A DNA stretch of 64,000 nt from Salinicola halophilus (GCF_003206155.1 NZ_PZJV01000001.1:75862-139861), one strand, 5' to 3'; positions 20,326-29,692 are shown, numbered from the stretch's first letter. Notes: a model not told the origin generated them from the letters alone. Translations and numbers: made by a program.

Positions 20326-21399
20326 ATGAGCAAATTGCAGATAGCGAGTCTGATCGGCGCGGCGCTCGCCCTATGGCTGATGGTGTTGCTGGAGCCGATC
20401 CTGATGCCGTTCTTCGTCAGCCTGATCCTCGCCTATCTGGGAGATCCGATCACCGATTGGCTGGAGGGGCGCGGGCTGGCCCGGCGCTGGGCGGTGAGCA
20501 TCGTCTTTCTGCTCCTGGGAGTCGGCATCATCGGGGCTGTACTGATCCTCGTTCCCGTGCTCGGACGCCAGCTCGCCCAGCTCATCGAGGCGTTGCCGGC
20601 GATCTTCAACTGGGTCCAGACCAGCGTGCTGCCGGAGGTTCAGGATCTCACCGGCGTCGATCTGACGGCGGATTTCGATCAGTTGCGCAATGCGCTGATG
20701 AGCAACTGGCGCGAGACCGGCACTTTCGCCGCCGCGTTTTTGGCCCAGGCGTCCCGCTCCGGTCTGGCCCTGGCGGTCTGGATCGGCAACATCGCGCTGA
20801 TTCCCGTCGTCACTTTCTATTTGCTGCTCGACTTCGATCGGATCAAACGCTATCTGCGTGACATGCTGCCGAGACACATCGAGCCGCGCGCCACGGCGCT
20901 GGCCCGGGAGTGCGACGACGTGCTCTCGGCGTTCTTGCGCGGCCAGCTGCTGGTCATGCTGAGTCTCGGCGTGATCTATGCCGTGGGCCTGAGCGTACTG
21001 GGGCTCAAGTTCGGGCTGCTGATCGGCGTCTTCGCGGGGCTTGCGAGCATCGTGCCCTATCTGGGCGTCATCGTCGGGGTGGTCACCGCTGGCGTGGTGG
21101 CTTTCTTCCAGTTCGGCGAGTGGACGGCGCTGGTCGGCGTGCTGGTCGTCTTCGGTATCGGCCAGGTCGTCGAGAGCACGCTGCTGCAGCCGCTGCTGCT
21201 GGGCGACAAGATCGGGCTGCACCCGGTGGCGGTCATCTTCGCCGTACTCGCCGGCGGCCAGCTCTTCGGCTTCACCGGCATTCTACTGGCGCTGCCGGTG
21301 GCGGCGGTGATCATGGTGCTGCTGCGTCATCTCTACGGGCGTTATCGGCGCAGCCATCTCTACGATCGCGGACTGGCTTCAGAGGAGAATTCACCATGA
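20326..21399 (+). CDS. PerM / AI-2E family transporter
   Basis: Polytopic inner-membrane protein of 357 residues with about eight helices, the UPF0118/AI-2E exporter family. The N-terminal pair of helices ([25 protein letters not shown], residues 12-36) and the C-terminal block with [32 protein letters not shown] and [25 protein letters not shown] (about 290-314) are characteristic. The family was named for AI-2 export by TqsA, but PerM-type members next to hda have no proven cargo; others are Na+/H+ antiporters. ATG 20326 is preferred to one 75 bases upstream. Overlaps hda by 4 bases. Confidence 0.88.
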   Translation: MSKLQIASLIGAALALWLMVLLEPILMPFFVSLILAYLGDPITDWLEGRGLARRWAVSIVFLLLGVGIIGAVLILVPVLGRQLAQLIEALPAIFNWVQTSVLPEVQDLTGVDLTADFDQLRNALMSNWRETGTFAAAFLAQASRSGLALAVWIGNIALIPVVTFYLLLDFDRIKRYLRDMLPRHIEPRATALARECDDVLSAFLRGQLLVMLSLGVIYAVGLSVLGLKFGLLIGVFAGLASIVPYLGVIVGVVTAGVVAFFQFGEWTALVGVLVVFGIGQVVESTLLQPLLLGDKIGLHPVAVIFAVLAGGQLFGFTGILLALPVAAVIMVLLRHLYGRYRRSHLYDRGLASEENSP

Positions 21400-22097
21400 C
21401 GCCCGGCCCCTCGCAGCTGCCGCTCGGCGTCGGGCTTCGCGACGACGCCACGCTTTCCAACTTCTACACCGGCGCCAATCCGTCGCTGGTCGCCAATCTC
21501 GAAAATCAGCTCGGACCCGACGGCGAACCCTTCCTCTATCTCTGGGGCGGCGAGGGCGTGGGGTGCAGCCATCTACTGCAGGCGGCCTGCCACCGGGCCG
21601 ACGCCACCGGCAAGCGCGCGCTCTACCTGCCGCTGCAGATGCTGGGGCATTTTCCTCCCGCCATGCTCGAGGAGCCGGAACGGCTCGACCTGCTGGCCAT
21701 CGACGATCTACAGCTCGTGGTCGGGCGCAAGCGTTGGGAGGAGGCCCTCTTCCACGGCTTCAACCGCCTGCGCGACAGCGGCAAGCGCCTGCTGATCGCC
21801 GCCGATCGTTCGCCTCGCCAGCTCGACGTGAAACTCCCCGATCTCGCCTCGCGGCTGACCTGGGGGATGGTCTTCCACGTTCAGCCGCTCGATGACGCTC
21901 AGCGCCTGGGTGCGCTGCAGCTCCGGGCGAAAGTGCGCGGCATGCAGCTTCCCGACGAGGTCGCGCGCTATATCCTTCACCGGGGGCCGCGTCAGTTCGA
22001 TCAGCTCTCCGAGGTTCTCGGCGTTCTCGATCGCGAATCGCTCTCCGCCAAACGCAAGTTGACCATCCCCTTCGTCAAACAGGCCCTCGGCTGGTAG
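21396..22097 (+). CDS. hda: DnaA regulatory inactivator Hda
   Basis: AAA+ DnaA paralogue that, bound to the DNA-loaded beta clamp, stimulates hydrolysis of DnaA-ATP (RIDA) and limits re-initiation. The N-terminal clamp-binding motif appears as QLPLGV at residues 7-12, followed by NFYTGANPSLV as in DnaA domain III. The Walker A loop reads GGEGVGCSHLL (about 50-60), lacking the usual lysine as in other Hda proteins; Walker B is LLAIDDLQLV (about 101-110). Length 233 is standard. ATG overlaps the perM stop; RBS AGAGGAG is 9 bases upstream. Confidence 0.94.
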   Translation: MTPGPSQLPLGVGLRDDATLSNFYTGANPSLVANLENQLGPDGEPFLYLWGGEGVGCSHLLQAACHRADATGKRALYLPLQMLGHFPPAMLEEPERLDLLAIDDLQLVVGRKRWEEALFHGFNRLRDSGKRLLIAADRSPRQLDVKLPDLASRLTWGMVFHVQPLDDAQRLGALQLRAKVRGMQLPDEVARYILHRGPRQFDQLSEVLGVLDRESLSAKRKLTIPFVKQALGW

Positions 22098-22187
22098 GGC
22101 TCGCCGCGGTCCCGATAAAACCTTCCCGATACGTCGCCCACGGGCTCGTCACCTCCCGTCCGGCGGCGGGACATTGATCATCGCGGC

Positions 22188-22207
22188 AAGCCGTCACCTC
22201 GGCTTTT
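22188..22207 (+). terminator. Weak terminator-like hairpin after hda
   Basis: AAGCCG/CGGCTT six-base stem with a six-base loop, closing in TTTT. A second dyad (22281-22301, 7-bp GCTGAGA stem) lies further on. These and the sigma-28-type site are all I see in the 382-base gap. Confidence 0.35.
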
Positions 22208-22318
22208 CCCTACGGCGACGATCGTCCGAGCTGACGTTGCGATAGCGTCCGACGTCCTTCCCCTTGCTGCCAGCTTGAGCGCTGAGATGAGTTTTCTCAG
22301 CCAAAGGTCTAGTTTTAC

Positions 22319-22346
22319 TTAAGTTTACATTTTGTAACGCCGATAA
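22319..22346 (+). promoter_or_regulatory. Sigma-28 (FliA)-type promoter of the chemoreceptor gene
   Basis: TTAAGTTT (22319-22326), 12-base spacer, then a perfect GCCGATAA (22339-22346). The FliA consensus is TAAAGTTT-N11-GCCGATAA, so the -35 differs at one base and the spacer is one longer. It lies in an AT-rich island 134 bases before the chemoreceptor start. Confidence 0.75.
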
Positions 22347-22479
22347 AGGCGGTGTCGAGACCGCTTGCCGCGCAATTCATCGTCGTGGAGGCGGTCGATA
22401 TCCGGCCTCGATCGGACGCGTCATCAAGAGGCCTTGAAGGGAATCGCTCAGATTCTCGAGTGACCGAGGAATGGCACGC

Positions 22480-24216
22480 ATGAATACATCGATGGAAAAG
22501 AAGCGGCGGGCCTTGAGCCTCCAGACGAAGGTCATGAGTCTGGTCCTGGTACCGCTGCTGCTGGTCATCGTGCTACTGGTGGGGCTCAACATTGTCGAGA
22601 GTCTGCGTGAGAGCCGCCACAGTATCGAACAGCAGCGCCAACTGCTGCTCGAAGACAGGGAGGCGGCGGTACGCAACGTCGTCGAAGTCGCGGTCTCCGC
22701 GATCAGGCCCATGGTGAGCGCGACCGACGATGCTCAGCCGCAGGCACGCCGGCGCGCCATGGAGATGGTTCGCGGCATGGCGTTCGAGGGCGACAACTAC
22801 GTCTTCGTCTACGGCTACGACGGCACCAATCTGGTTCAGCCGCGTCAGCGCGACCTGGAAGGCAGCGACATGCGCGCCGTGCGTGACGCCGAGGGTCACC
22901 ACGTCTTCGAGGAGATGCTGAAACGCGCCAAGGCGGGAGGCGGAATCTACGCCTACTCCTGGCCGAACCCGGAGACCGGCAACGTCGAGCGCAAGTACTC
23001 CTACGTCCAGGGCATCGACGAGTGGGGCTGGGTCGTGGGGGCGGGGGTCTATGTCACCTCGATCGATGAGGCCATGAGTGCAGTCGAGGCGGAGCAGGCG
23101 GGCTATCTCCATCGTGCGGTGTGGAAATCGCTGCTGATCGGTGGCGGCATTACGCTCCTCGTCGCCTTGATCGCGGGAGTGCTGGTGCGTCGAATCCTGC
23201 TACCCATTCGCCAGGCGGGCAGCGCCATGCGCGACATCGCCAGCGGCAACGGCGATCTCACGCGTCGCCTCGCCGTCGACCGCGACGACGAAATCGGCGA
23301 GCTGGCGACCCAGTTCAATGCCTTCGTGGCGCGAATGCAGGCAGCGCTACTCGAAGTGCGTTCGACCTCGCGTCGTGTGCATCACTCGGCGAGCGCAATC
23401 GCTCGCGGCAGCGACGAGCTCTCCTCCCGGACCGAGCAGGCCGCCGCGAACCTGCAGGAAACCTCCGCGTCCATGGAGCAGATCACCACCACGGTGGCGC
23501 ACTCGGCGGATGCCGCGGAACAGGCGGATCGACTGGTGCAGTCGACCACCGGTGTCGCGCGCGAAGGGGCGCAGGCGATGTCGCAGGTCGAGAAGACGAT
23601 GTCGGAGATCCGAGCTTCCAGCAAGCAGATCGAGGAGATCATCGGTCTGATCGACTCCATCGCCTTCCAGACCAATATCCTGGCGCTGAATGCCTCCGTC
23701 GAGGCGGCGCGGGCGGGTGAGCAGGGCCGCGGCTTCGCCGTGGTCGCCAACGAGGTGCGAACGCTGGCGGCGCGCTCCTCCGAAGCGTCGAAGAGCATTC
23801 GTCAGTTGATCGAACTGTCCGCGCGGCATACCCACGACGGCAGCGAGCTGGTCGGGCGGGCCGGGGAGACGATGCGTGACATCCTGGATAGCGTCACCAA
23901 CGTCTCGAGCGTGATCGGCGAGATCAGCGCCGGCGCCCGCGAACAGAAGGTCGGCATCAGCCAGGTCAACACCGCCGTCGCCGAGATGGACGTCATGACC
24001 CAGCGCAATACGCAGATGGTGCAGGAGTCCGCCAGCGCGGCCTCCGACATGCAGCGTCAGGCCGATAGTCTTCGCGCGCTGATCGATGCCTTCGAGCTCG
24101 GCGGGCAGGACACGAGCGAGCCCCGCGCCGTCGAGTCGAGCCGCCATGCCCCGGTCGTGATGAAGCGTCCCGAGGCGCGCCATGTCCCGGCGGAATCCGA
24201 GTGGGAGACCTTCTGA
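22480..24216 (+). CDS. Methyl-accepting chemotaxis protein with sCache_2 sensor and EWETF tether
   Basis: 578-residue inner-membrane chemoreceptor. Transmembrane helix 1 at about residues 17-39; periplasmic single-Cache domain about 40-200, with YVFVYGYDGTNLV, KYSYVQGIDEWGWVVGAGVYV and the terminal IDEAM; helix 2 about 214-236; HAMP following (RRILLPIRQAGSAMRDIASGNGDLTRRL); signalling tip in IDSIAFQTNILALNASVEAARAGEQGRGFAVVA. It ends EWETF, like the NWETF pentapeptide by which Tsr/Tar tether CheR and CheB. ATG 22480 is chosen from three in-frame ATGs because GAGGA ends 9 bases before it. Related sCache_2 receptors bind small organic acids; ligand here unknown. Confidence 0.93.
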   Translation: MNTSMEKKRRALSLQTKVMSLVLVPLLLVIVLLVGLNIVESLRESRHSIEQQRQLLLEDREAAVRNVVEVAVSAIRPMVSATDDAQPQARRRAMEMVRGMAFEGDNYVFVYGYDGTNLVQPRQRDLEGSDMRAVRDAEGHHVFEEMLKRAKAGGGIYAYSWPNPETGNVERKYSYVQGIDEWGWVVGAGVYVTSIDEAMSAVEAEQAGYLHRAVWKSLLIGGGITLLVALIAGVLVRRILLPIRQAGSAMRDIASGNGDLTRRLAVDRDDEIGELATQFNAFVARMQAALLEVRSTSRRVHHSASAIARGSDELSSRTEQAAANLQETSASMEQITTTVAHSADAAEQADRLVQSTTGVAREGAQAMSQVEKTMSEIRASSKQIEEIIGLIDSIAFQTNILALNASVEAARAGEQGRGFAVVANEVRTLAARSSEASKSIRQLIELSARHTHDGSELVGRAGETMRDILDSVTNVSSVIGEISAGAREQKVGISQVNTAVAEMDVMTQRNTQMVQESASAASDMQRQADSLRALIDAFELGGQDTSEPRAVESSRHAPVVMKRPEARHVPAESEWETF

Positions 24217-24247
24217 ACCCGAACGAACGCTGACGGGGGGAGTGCCC

Positions 24248-24275
24248 GGCGGGGCGGTCGAAAGACCGCCCCGCC
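24248..24275. terminator. Bidirectional terminator between chemoreceptor and puuB
   Basis: Perfect 12-bp stem (24248-24259 with 24264-24275) with a GAAA tetraloop, between convergent genes. Confidence 0.8.
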
Positions 24276-24303
24276 GTCGTTGGGGCGAGCGTCGCTATCG
24301 GCG

Positions 24304-25593
24304 CTAGCGCCCCAGCCGGTCCCGCAGTCCGTAATACCAGGCGCCGAGCGCCGTGGCCGGTACGCGAAAAAGCCGCCCGCCGGGGAAGGGCGAATGGGGA
24401 ATGTCGGCGAAGGCGTCGAAGCGCTCCACATCGTCGCTGAGCGCCTCCGCCATCAGACGCCCGGCGAGATGGGTCGCGGTCACGCCGTGCCCCGAGTAGC
24501 CCTGGGCGTAGTAGACGTTGGTATTGATACGACCGAACTGGGGAAGGCGATTGAGCGTCAGCAGGAAGTTGCCACTCCAGGCGTAATCGATCTTCACACC
24601 GCGAAGTTCCGGGAACGTCTTCTCCAGGTTGGGCCGAATGGCACCCTCGATGTCGGCAGGGCTGCGGCCACCGTAGGTGACGCCACCGCCATAGATCAGT
24701 CGCCGATCCCGGGAGAGTCGGTAGTAGTCCAGCAGATAGTTGCAGTCCTCCACGCAACGATCGAAGGGAAGTAGCCGCCGGGCGGTGGTCTCGTCCAGCG
24801 GTGCGGTGGCGACGACCTGGGTGCCGCACGGGATGCTCTTGCCCTCGAGTGCCGGCAGCAGGCCCTTCGCGTAGGCGTTGCCGGCCACGACCACCTGTCT
24901 GGCACGAACGCTGCCCGCTGATGTCTTCACGACCACCGGATCGCCGTGAACGATCTCGGTGACGGGGGAGTGTTCGAAGATCGTCCCGCCCTGGGATTCC
25001 AGGGCGGCGGCCTCGCCGAGCACGAGATTGAGCGGATGCAGATGCCCGCCAGAGTGGTCGAGCAGCGCGCCGACGTAGCGATCGGAGCCGATCTCGCGCC
25101 GGTAGGTCTCGCCCTCGAGCAGCTCGAGCGCCTCGTGACCGTAGCGATTCCAAAGCGCCCGGTGCTCGACGAGGCCACGGTACTGGCTGTCGGTGCAGGC
25201 CGCGAAGAGATTGCCGTCCTTCAGATCACACTCGATACCGTAGGTGGCAACGCGCTCGCGAATGATGCGGTTGCCCTCGAACGCCATGCTGCCCAGCGCC
25301 TTCGCCGTCGTTTCGCCGTATTTTGCGGCGATCACGTCCATGTCCCGGCTGTAGCTATTGACGATCTGCCCGCCGTTGCGGCCCGACGCGCCGAAACCGA
25401 TCCGGGCCGACTCGAGCAGCACCACCCGATAGCCGCGCTCGGCCAGATGAAGCGCCGAGGAGACACCGGTGAAACCGCCACCGATGACGCAGACGTCCGA
25501 CGTCACTTCGCCGGCGAGGGCGACACGTTCGGGCGCAGCGGCAGCGGACGCGGCGTAGTAGGAGCGTGCAGGGGCAGACGAAGCGGTCGGCAA
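24304..25593 (-). CDS. puuB: Gamma-glutamylputrescine oxidase (FAD-dependent)
   Basis: Flavoprotein of the DAO family oxidising gamma-glutamylputrescine to the aldehyde, second step of the Puu pathway. The N-terminus SYYAASA is typical of PuuB, the FAD dinucleotide motif is DVCVIGGGFTGVSSALHLAE (about residues 32-51), followed by IGFGASGRNGGQIVNSYSRDMD (about 65-86), and a C-terminal YYAQGYSGHGVTATHLAGRLMAEAL. Length 429 matches. It is last of the minus-strand polyamine block, separated from the transport genes by two envelope-protein genes. No puuC or puuD gene is in the window. Confidence 0.9.
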   Translation of the reverse strand: MPTASSAPARSYYAASAAAAPERVALAGEVTSDVCVIGGGFTGVSSALHLAERGYRVVLLESARIGFGASGRNGGQIVNSYSRDMDVIAAKYGETTAKALGSMAFEGNRIIRERVATYGIECDLKDGNLFAACTDSQYRGLVEHRALWNRYGHEALELLEGETYRREIGSDRYVGALLDHSGGHLHPLNLVLGEAAALESQGGTIFEHSPVTEIVHGDPVVVKTSAGSVRARQVVVAGNAYAKGLLPALEGKSIPCGTQVVATAPLDETTARRLLPFDRCVEDCNYLLDYYRLSRDRRLIYGGGVTYGGRSPADIEGAIRPNLEKTFPELRGVKIDYAWSGNFLLTLNRLPQFGRINTNVYYAQGYSGHGVTATHLAGRLMAEALSDDVERFDAFADIPHSPFPGGRLFRVPATALGAWYYGLRDRLGR

Positions 25594-25769
25594 GGCGGGA
25601 TCTCGAATCGAAAATGGGAGGGTCGCTTGGGATAGTAGGCCGTGGCCACGGACGGCTCAACCGGTGGCCGTAGGCTTTTCCTCGATGACCGTTCGTGCCG
25701 CGCCAGGGGCTGAGCATCAGGAGCTCGGACGCGGCCGGCCGGCGTCGCGGTGAACGTCGCGCAACGCAA

Positions 25770-25800
25770 GACCCCGCGGCTGCGGGGCAGTCGCGGGGTC
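25770..25800 (-). terminator. Hairpin after the lipoprotein gene
   Basis: Perfect 9-bp stem GACCCCGCG/CGCGGGGTC with a 13-base loop, about 30 bases past the stop on the minus strand. Confidence 0.55.
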
Positions 25801-25830
25801 CGGGTCAGCGCGGTGCGCAGGGGAGCGGGA

Positions 25831-27513
25831 TCACTCCTGCCAGTCGGTACGGTTCTCGAAGACCAGGCCGCTCGACGTCATGCGCACGCTCATGTCCAGG
25901 GTGTCGATGCGCTCGCTTTCGCGCTGCAGCGACTGGAGGTAGCTGTCGGCAGCGTCGGTCTCGTCATCGAAGGCGGCGAGCAGACGCATGGCGCTTGCGT
26001 ACATCTCGCCGGTGAGGTGCAGCCTCAGCAGTTGACCGGCGTCGCCCGCGGGCGCCTCCAGCAGCGACGCCAGACGATCGTTCTCGCCGTCACCGACGGC
26101 CACGCCGATGGCGTCGTCGCTCATCGCGGCCCAGGTATTCTGGCCTCCGGCGAGCGCGCCGAATTCATCCGGCAGGGCGGTCGCCTCGCCGTCGCCATCG
26201 AGCTGAACCAGAGCGAGTGACGGCAGCATCATCTGGCCGACCGCCAGCAGGCCGGCAGGATCGTCGGTCGCCACGAGGGCGGCGCCGCGCCCTTGAGGCT
26301 GGCCACCCTCGCTATCCGTACTCAAGTCGTCGAGCACCACGCGGAATCCACGCAGGCTGCCGAACGGCGGCATCGCGAGCAGGTTCGCCTGGCTCGCCAG
26401 CTCGTCGGCCTGCGCGTTGAGTTCGGCAAGGCTCTCGCAGCTGAACGGGTTGTCGCGAACGTGGCGTGCCTGAGCGACGAGCAGGTTGCGAATCTCCTTC
26501 ATCGGCAGGGCCATGGCGAGGTCGAAGGGGCCGGCCGGGGCGTCGCGGCCGAGCGCGGGCAGCGCTACCTGGAGGTCGGCGAAGGGTTTCGCGAGATCCT
26601 CGGCGAGTGCGACATCGGTACGCTGGACGAGGTGATCGCTTTCGATCTCGGTGAACCCGAAACTGAGTGCCGGCGCGCGGGCGGCAAGGCGGTCGAGATC
26701 GGCCTGACAGGTGGCGTCGAGCGGCGCCATCTCGCCGCTCGAGTCCATCGCCCGTGCGGCGCGCAGCATGGGGTCGTCATTAGCGCCGACCAGCGCGACG
26801 ATTCGCTGCAGATCGAAGTAACCCAAAGCGTAGGGCTGGTATCCCTTGTCGTCGACGAACGCCTGCAGCCGCCCTGCGTCCGCTGCGCTCTCGTCGGGCG
26901 CCGTCAGGCCGAGGATGCGGCGACGCGTATCGTCGTCGAGCTGGCTCGGGGCGATCGAGAGCACGGCGGTGTCATCGTCGACGCGGCTGATCAGCTGGAG
27001 CGGTGAGTCGCCGAGCGCCACCGTGCGATAGTCGGCGTCGTCGAGCGTCCTCTCCTGGAACGACGTGCCGGCGGCCTTCGCGAGTCGGTCGAGAAAGGCG
27101 CGATAGCGTTCTTCGTCTTCCACGCCGCCGCGCATGACGGGGATGAGCCCCTCGCCGTAGATGGCGCTGTGTTCGTCGAGCGCCAGTCCGATATCGCTGA
27201 CGACTTCCTGATAGCTCTGTTTACCCTCGATCTCGTCGGCCAGCACGCCGAGCACGCGGGCGAGTGACGATCGATCGTCCGCTTCGAGGTCGTGCGCGAG
27301 ACCGCGCAGCATCTCGACGTTGCGGGGAAGCGAGGCGTTCGACTGGGCAAGCAGGGCGTCGCGGGTACTGTCGCCGGCGACTTCCAGATCGGCGAAGAGA
27401 TAGGGCGTGTCCGCCGGAACGAAGGACAACGGCTCCGGGTTCGACGAATCGCAGCCCGCGAGAAGCAGCGCGCTGGCAACCGCCGCGCTGAGTACCACAC
27501 CATGACGTTTCAT
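25831..27513 (-). CDS. Large uncharacterised lipoprotein
   Basis: 560-residue protein with a lipoprotein signal: KR near the start, hydrophobic core, and lipobox LLLAGC with Cys at residue 21; Asp at +2 suggests retention in the inner membrane if E. coli rules hold. The mature protein begins SSNPEPLSFVPADTPYLFADLE; the PADTPY segment recalls DUF3352-like proteins, but I cannot assign it to a family. No catalytic motif or transmembrane helix is visible; composition is Asp/Ala/Leu-rich with many short helices. It lies between puuB and a glycine-zipper protein gene with gaps of over 200 bases, so it is probably its own unit. Function unknown. Confidence 0.7.
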   Translation of the reverse strand: MKRHGVVLSAAVASALLLAGCDSSNPEPLSFVPADTPYLFADLEVAGDSTRDALLAQSNASLPRNVEMLRGLAHDLEADDRSSLARVLGVLADEIEGKQSYQEVVSDIGLALDEHSAIYGEGLIPVMRGGVEDEERYRAFLDRLAKAAGTSFQERTLDDADYRTVALGDSPLQLISRVDDDTAVLSIAPSQLDDDTRRRILGLTAPDESAADAGRLQAFVDDKGYQPYALGYFDLQRIVALVGANDDPMLRAARAMDSSGEMAPLDATCQADLDRLAARAPALSFGFTEIESDHLVQRTDVALAEDLAKPFADLQVALPALGRDAPAGPFDLAMALPMKEIRNLLVAQARHVRDNPFSCESLAELNAQADELASQANLLAMPPFGSLRGFRVVLDDLSTDSEGGQPQGRGAALVATDDPAGLLAVGQMMLPSLALVQLDGDGEATALPDEFGALAGGQNTWAAMSDDAIGVAVGDGENDRLASLLEAPAGDAGQLLRLHLTGEMYASAMRLLAAFDDETDAADSYLQSLQRESERIDTLDMSVRMTSSGLVFENRTDWQE

Positions 27514-27760
27514 GAGATTCCTTACATTCCTGCTGGCGATCGTGAATCGTGTAGTCCTTGCTGCGCGCGCCGAAGGTCGAGGCGACGGGCAGTACAGCGA
27601 CGGCAGGGTGCCGCTTCTCGTTGTGATGCGGGCCCACGCCGGCGCCCAGCGGCGACAATAGTACCCGGCGCGGCACGCCGACTGTCAACGAAAGGAAAAT
27701 GAGACTCGATCTCGATAGGCGTCTGCGCGCATGAGGGAAGATGGGTGGCGCGTGGGTCGC

Positions 27761-27798
27761 GGCCGCCCGGGGTAAGGGGCACGAGTCCTCGGGCGGCC
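27761..27798 (-). terminator. Terminator hairpin after the glycine-zipper gene
   Basis: Stem of about 12 bp including GGCCGCCCG (27761-27769) with CGGGCGGCC (27790-27798) and one wobble pair, ending 7 bases past the stop. Between here and the lipoprotein start (27514-27760) I see no gene. Confidence 0.65.
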
Positions 27799-27804
27799 AT
27801 GAGC

Positions 27805-28353
27805 TCAAGCGCTCGGGGCGTCGGCTCCCCACTGCGGCTGGCCGTCCTGAATCAGGACGCGTTCGCCGTCGGGGCGCTGGTCGAGCTTCGCTTGATGCAC
27901 CTTGCTGTCGTAGCGATAGCGAACGTCGTAACCGACGGTCTCGTCCTGACTGTCGGTGACGGTGTGGCAGCGCTTCTCGGTGGTGGTATAGGTATCGCCC
28001 TGCTGCATGCGGCCCTGGACCTCGTTGCCGGCAAGCCCGCCGCCGATGGCGCCAGCGGCGGTCATGATCTTCTTGCCGGTGCCGCCGCCGAACTGATTGC
28101 CGACGACCCCGCCGACGACCGCGCCGATGCCGGTACCGGCAATCCGATGCTCGTCCTGTGCCGGGCGCTGATGCGTCACGGTGACGTCCTCGCAGACCTC
28201 ACGGGGCGTCTGGGATGTCTGGACGATCGGCTCGACGCCGATGACATCGGCATATTCGGGGCCGGCGTCGGCGGACTGGTAGGCACCGACGGCAACCCCG
28301 CCCGCGACACCCAGAATGGCAATGGCACTACCGATGATGATGGGCTTTTTCAT
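27805..28353 (-). CDS. Glycine-zipper 2TM domain envelope protein
   Basis: 182 residues. An N-terminal hydrophobic helix (IIIGSAIAILGVAGGVAVGAY, about residues 5-25) is a membrane anchor or uncleaved signal; there is no lipobox. The glycine zipper at about 70-110 (GTGIGAVVGGVVGNQFG, then GAIGGGLAGNEVQG) is the 2TM domain found in SlyB and the rickettsial 17-kDa antigen. Two cysteines flank it (VCEDVTVTHQ and KRCHTVTD) and the C-terminal QDETVGYDVRYRYD segment is family-typical. Probably associated with the outer membrane or periplasmic face; role unknown. Confidence 0.8.
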   Translation of the reverse strand: MKKPIIIGSAIAILGVAGGVAVGAYQSADAGPEYADVIGVEPIVQTSQTPREVCEDVTVTHQRPAQDEHRIAGTGIGAVVGGVVGNQFGGGTGKKIMTAAGAIGGGLAGNEVQGRMQQGDTYTTTEKRCHTVTDSQDETVGYDVRYRYDSKVHQAKLDQRPDGERVLIQDGQPQWGADAPSA

Positions 28354-28509
28354 GGTGGTTCTCCTCGCTGCGCCCGACCGGCGGTGGACGCTGAAACCTC
28401 ACGGCTTGATCGATGCGGGGCACGGCGCATGGCTCGCGTCACCCGGCCTTCGCGACGGACCGTGATCGCGACGCGAAAGTCGTCTCAGTCTAGCCGAGCT
28501 GGCGTGTGC

Positions 28510-28530
28510 AAGCCCCGCCATTCGGGGCTT
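28510..28530 (-). terminator. Terminator after the polyamine-binding protein gene
   Basis: Perfect 8-bp stem AAGCCCCG/CGGGGCTT with a five-base loop, about 65 bases beyond the stop on the minus strand. It probably ends the polyamine operon. Confidence 0.6.
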
Positions 28531-28594
28531 TGAACACTGTTTTCATAGACGCGAGACGATGTCGCCATGTCGCGACGGGGCTCGGTCCAGTGCC

Positions 28595-29692
28595 TCAGCG
28601 GCTCCGAACCTCGTTGGCGAGCTGTTGGAGGAGCTGTAGCTGATCCCCGGCGAGCTCTGGCGTGGCAAAGAGACGTTCGCGTTGGTCGTCGTCGAGGCGG
28701 GAAGCCGAGCGCAGCGGCTCGTCGAGCAGCGGGAGCGCGGCCTCGTTGGGCGTGCGGTAGAAAGCATAGGCGGCCGAACGCGCGGCGTTCTCCGGGCGCA
28801 GCATGAAACTCACGAACGCCTTGGCGAGTGCCGGATGGGGAGCGCGCTTTGGCACGACCAGCGTGTCGACGCCCAGCTGTGAGCCCTCCTCGGGAATGAA
28901 GAATTCGAGGTCGGCGTAGGTCTCGGGGGCGTCCGCCTTGCGGTAGTCGAGGTCGCCGCTGTAGGTGACGGCGGCGCGGGTAACGCCCCGGGCGATCTGG
29001 TCGATCGCCGCGGTACTGTCGACGAAGCCGGTGAAGTTGGGCCGGCGCAGCGTCGCCTGGAGTAGCCCGGCGGCGTCGAGCCAGGCGTCCCGCTCGGTGC
29101 AGTCGAAGCCGTTGCCCTGATAGGCGCAGGCCACGCCGAACAGTACCTGCGGATCGCCGCCCAGCAGCGCGAACGGCTGGTCGGCGTTGGCGTCGGGGTC
29201 GAAAAGTAGCGACCAGGAGGGCTCGGGGGCGGGGAAGGTCCGGGTGTCGTAGACGATGCCGGTAACGCCCCAGAGATAGGGAACGCTGTAGCGATCCTCG
29301 GGATCGTAGGTCGGCTCGCGAAAAGCGGCCATGAGGTTGTCACGCCCGGTCACGCCGTCGAGCGGCTGGATCAGATCCGCTGCCACCAGCCGCGGCACGT
29401 AGTAATCGGTGGGTACCACCACGTCGAACTGGGCGTCACCGCCGGCGACGAGCTTCGAGTACATCTCGGCGTTGGAGGTGAAGTAGCTCTCGACGACCTC
29501 TACGCCGTACTCGGCTTCGAAATCGGCGATCACTGCCGGGTCGGCGTATTCGGTCCAGTTGAAGAGATACAGCTTGTCCGGTGTCTGGGCGACCGCCGGC
29601 AAACCGGTCAGTGCGAGCAGCGAGGCGGTGACGGCGAGCCCCAGGCGTTGACCGACGCGCGCGCGCGACGGCTGCGACGAAGACGTGGGCAT
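28595..29692 (-). CDS. Polyamine ABC transporter substrate-binding protein (copy 1)
   Basis: 365-residue periplasmic binding protein of the PotD/PotF family. Signal peptide about residues 1-35 (ending LPAVAQ). The mature start LYLFNWTEYADPAVIADFE and later VVPTDYYVPRLVAADLIQPLD, YSVPYLWGVTGIVYDT and YSGDLDYRKADAP are family blocks; aromatic residues in NWTEY, YLWG and the SGD segment line the diamine site in PotF. It is a paralogue of the protein at 31.2-32.3 kb; two binding proteins on one transporter resemble SpuD/SpuE of Pseudomonas. Putrescine or spermidine binding is inferred, and which copy binds which cannot be told. Confidence 0.88.
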   Translation of the reverse strand: MPTSSSQPSRARVGQRLGLAVTASLLALTGLPAVAQTPDKLYLFNWTEYADPAVIADFEAEYGVEVVESYFTSNAEMYSKLVAGGDAQFDVVVPTDYYVPRLVAADLIQPLDGVTGRDNLMAAFREPTYDPEDRYSVPYLWGVTGIVYDTRTFPAPEPSWSLLFDPDANADQPFALLGGDPQVLFGVACAYQGNGFDCTERDAWLDAAGLLQATLRRPNFTGFVDSTAAIDQIARGVTRAAVTYSGDLDYRKADAPETYADLEFFIPEEGSQLGVDTLVVPKRAPHPALAKAFVSFMLRPENAARSAAYAFYRTPNEAALPLLDEPLRSASRLDDDQRERLFATPELAGDQLQLLQQLANEVRSR

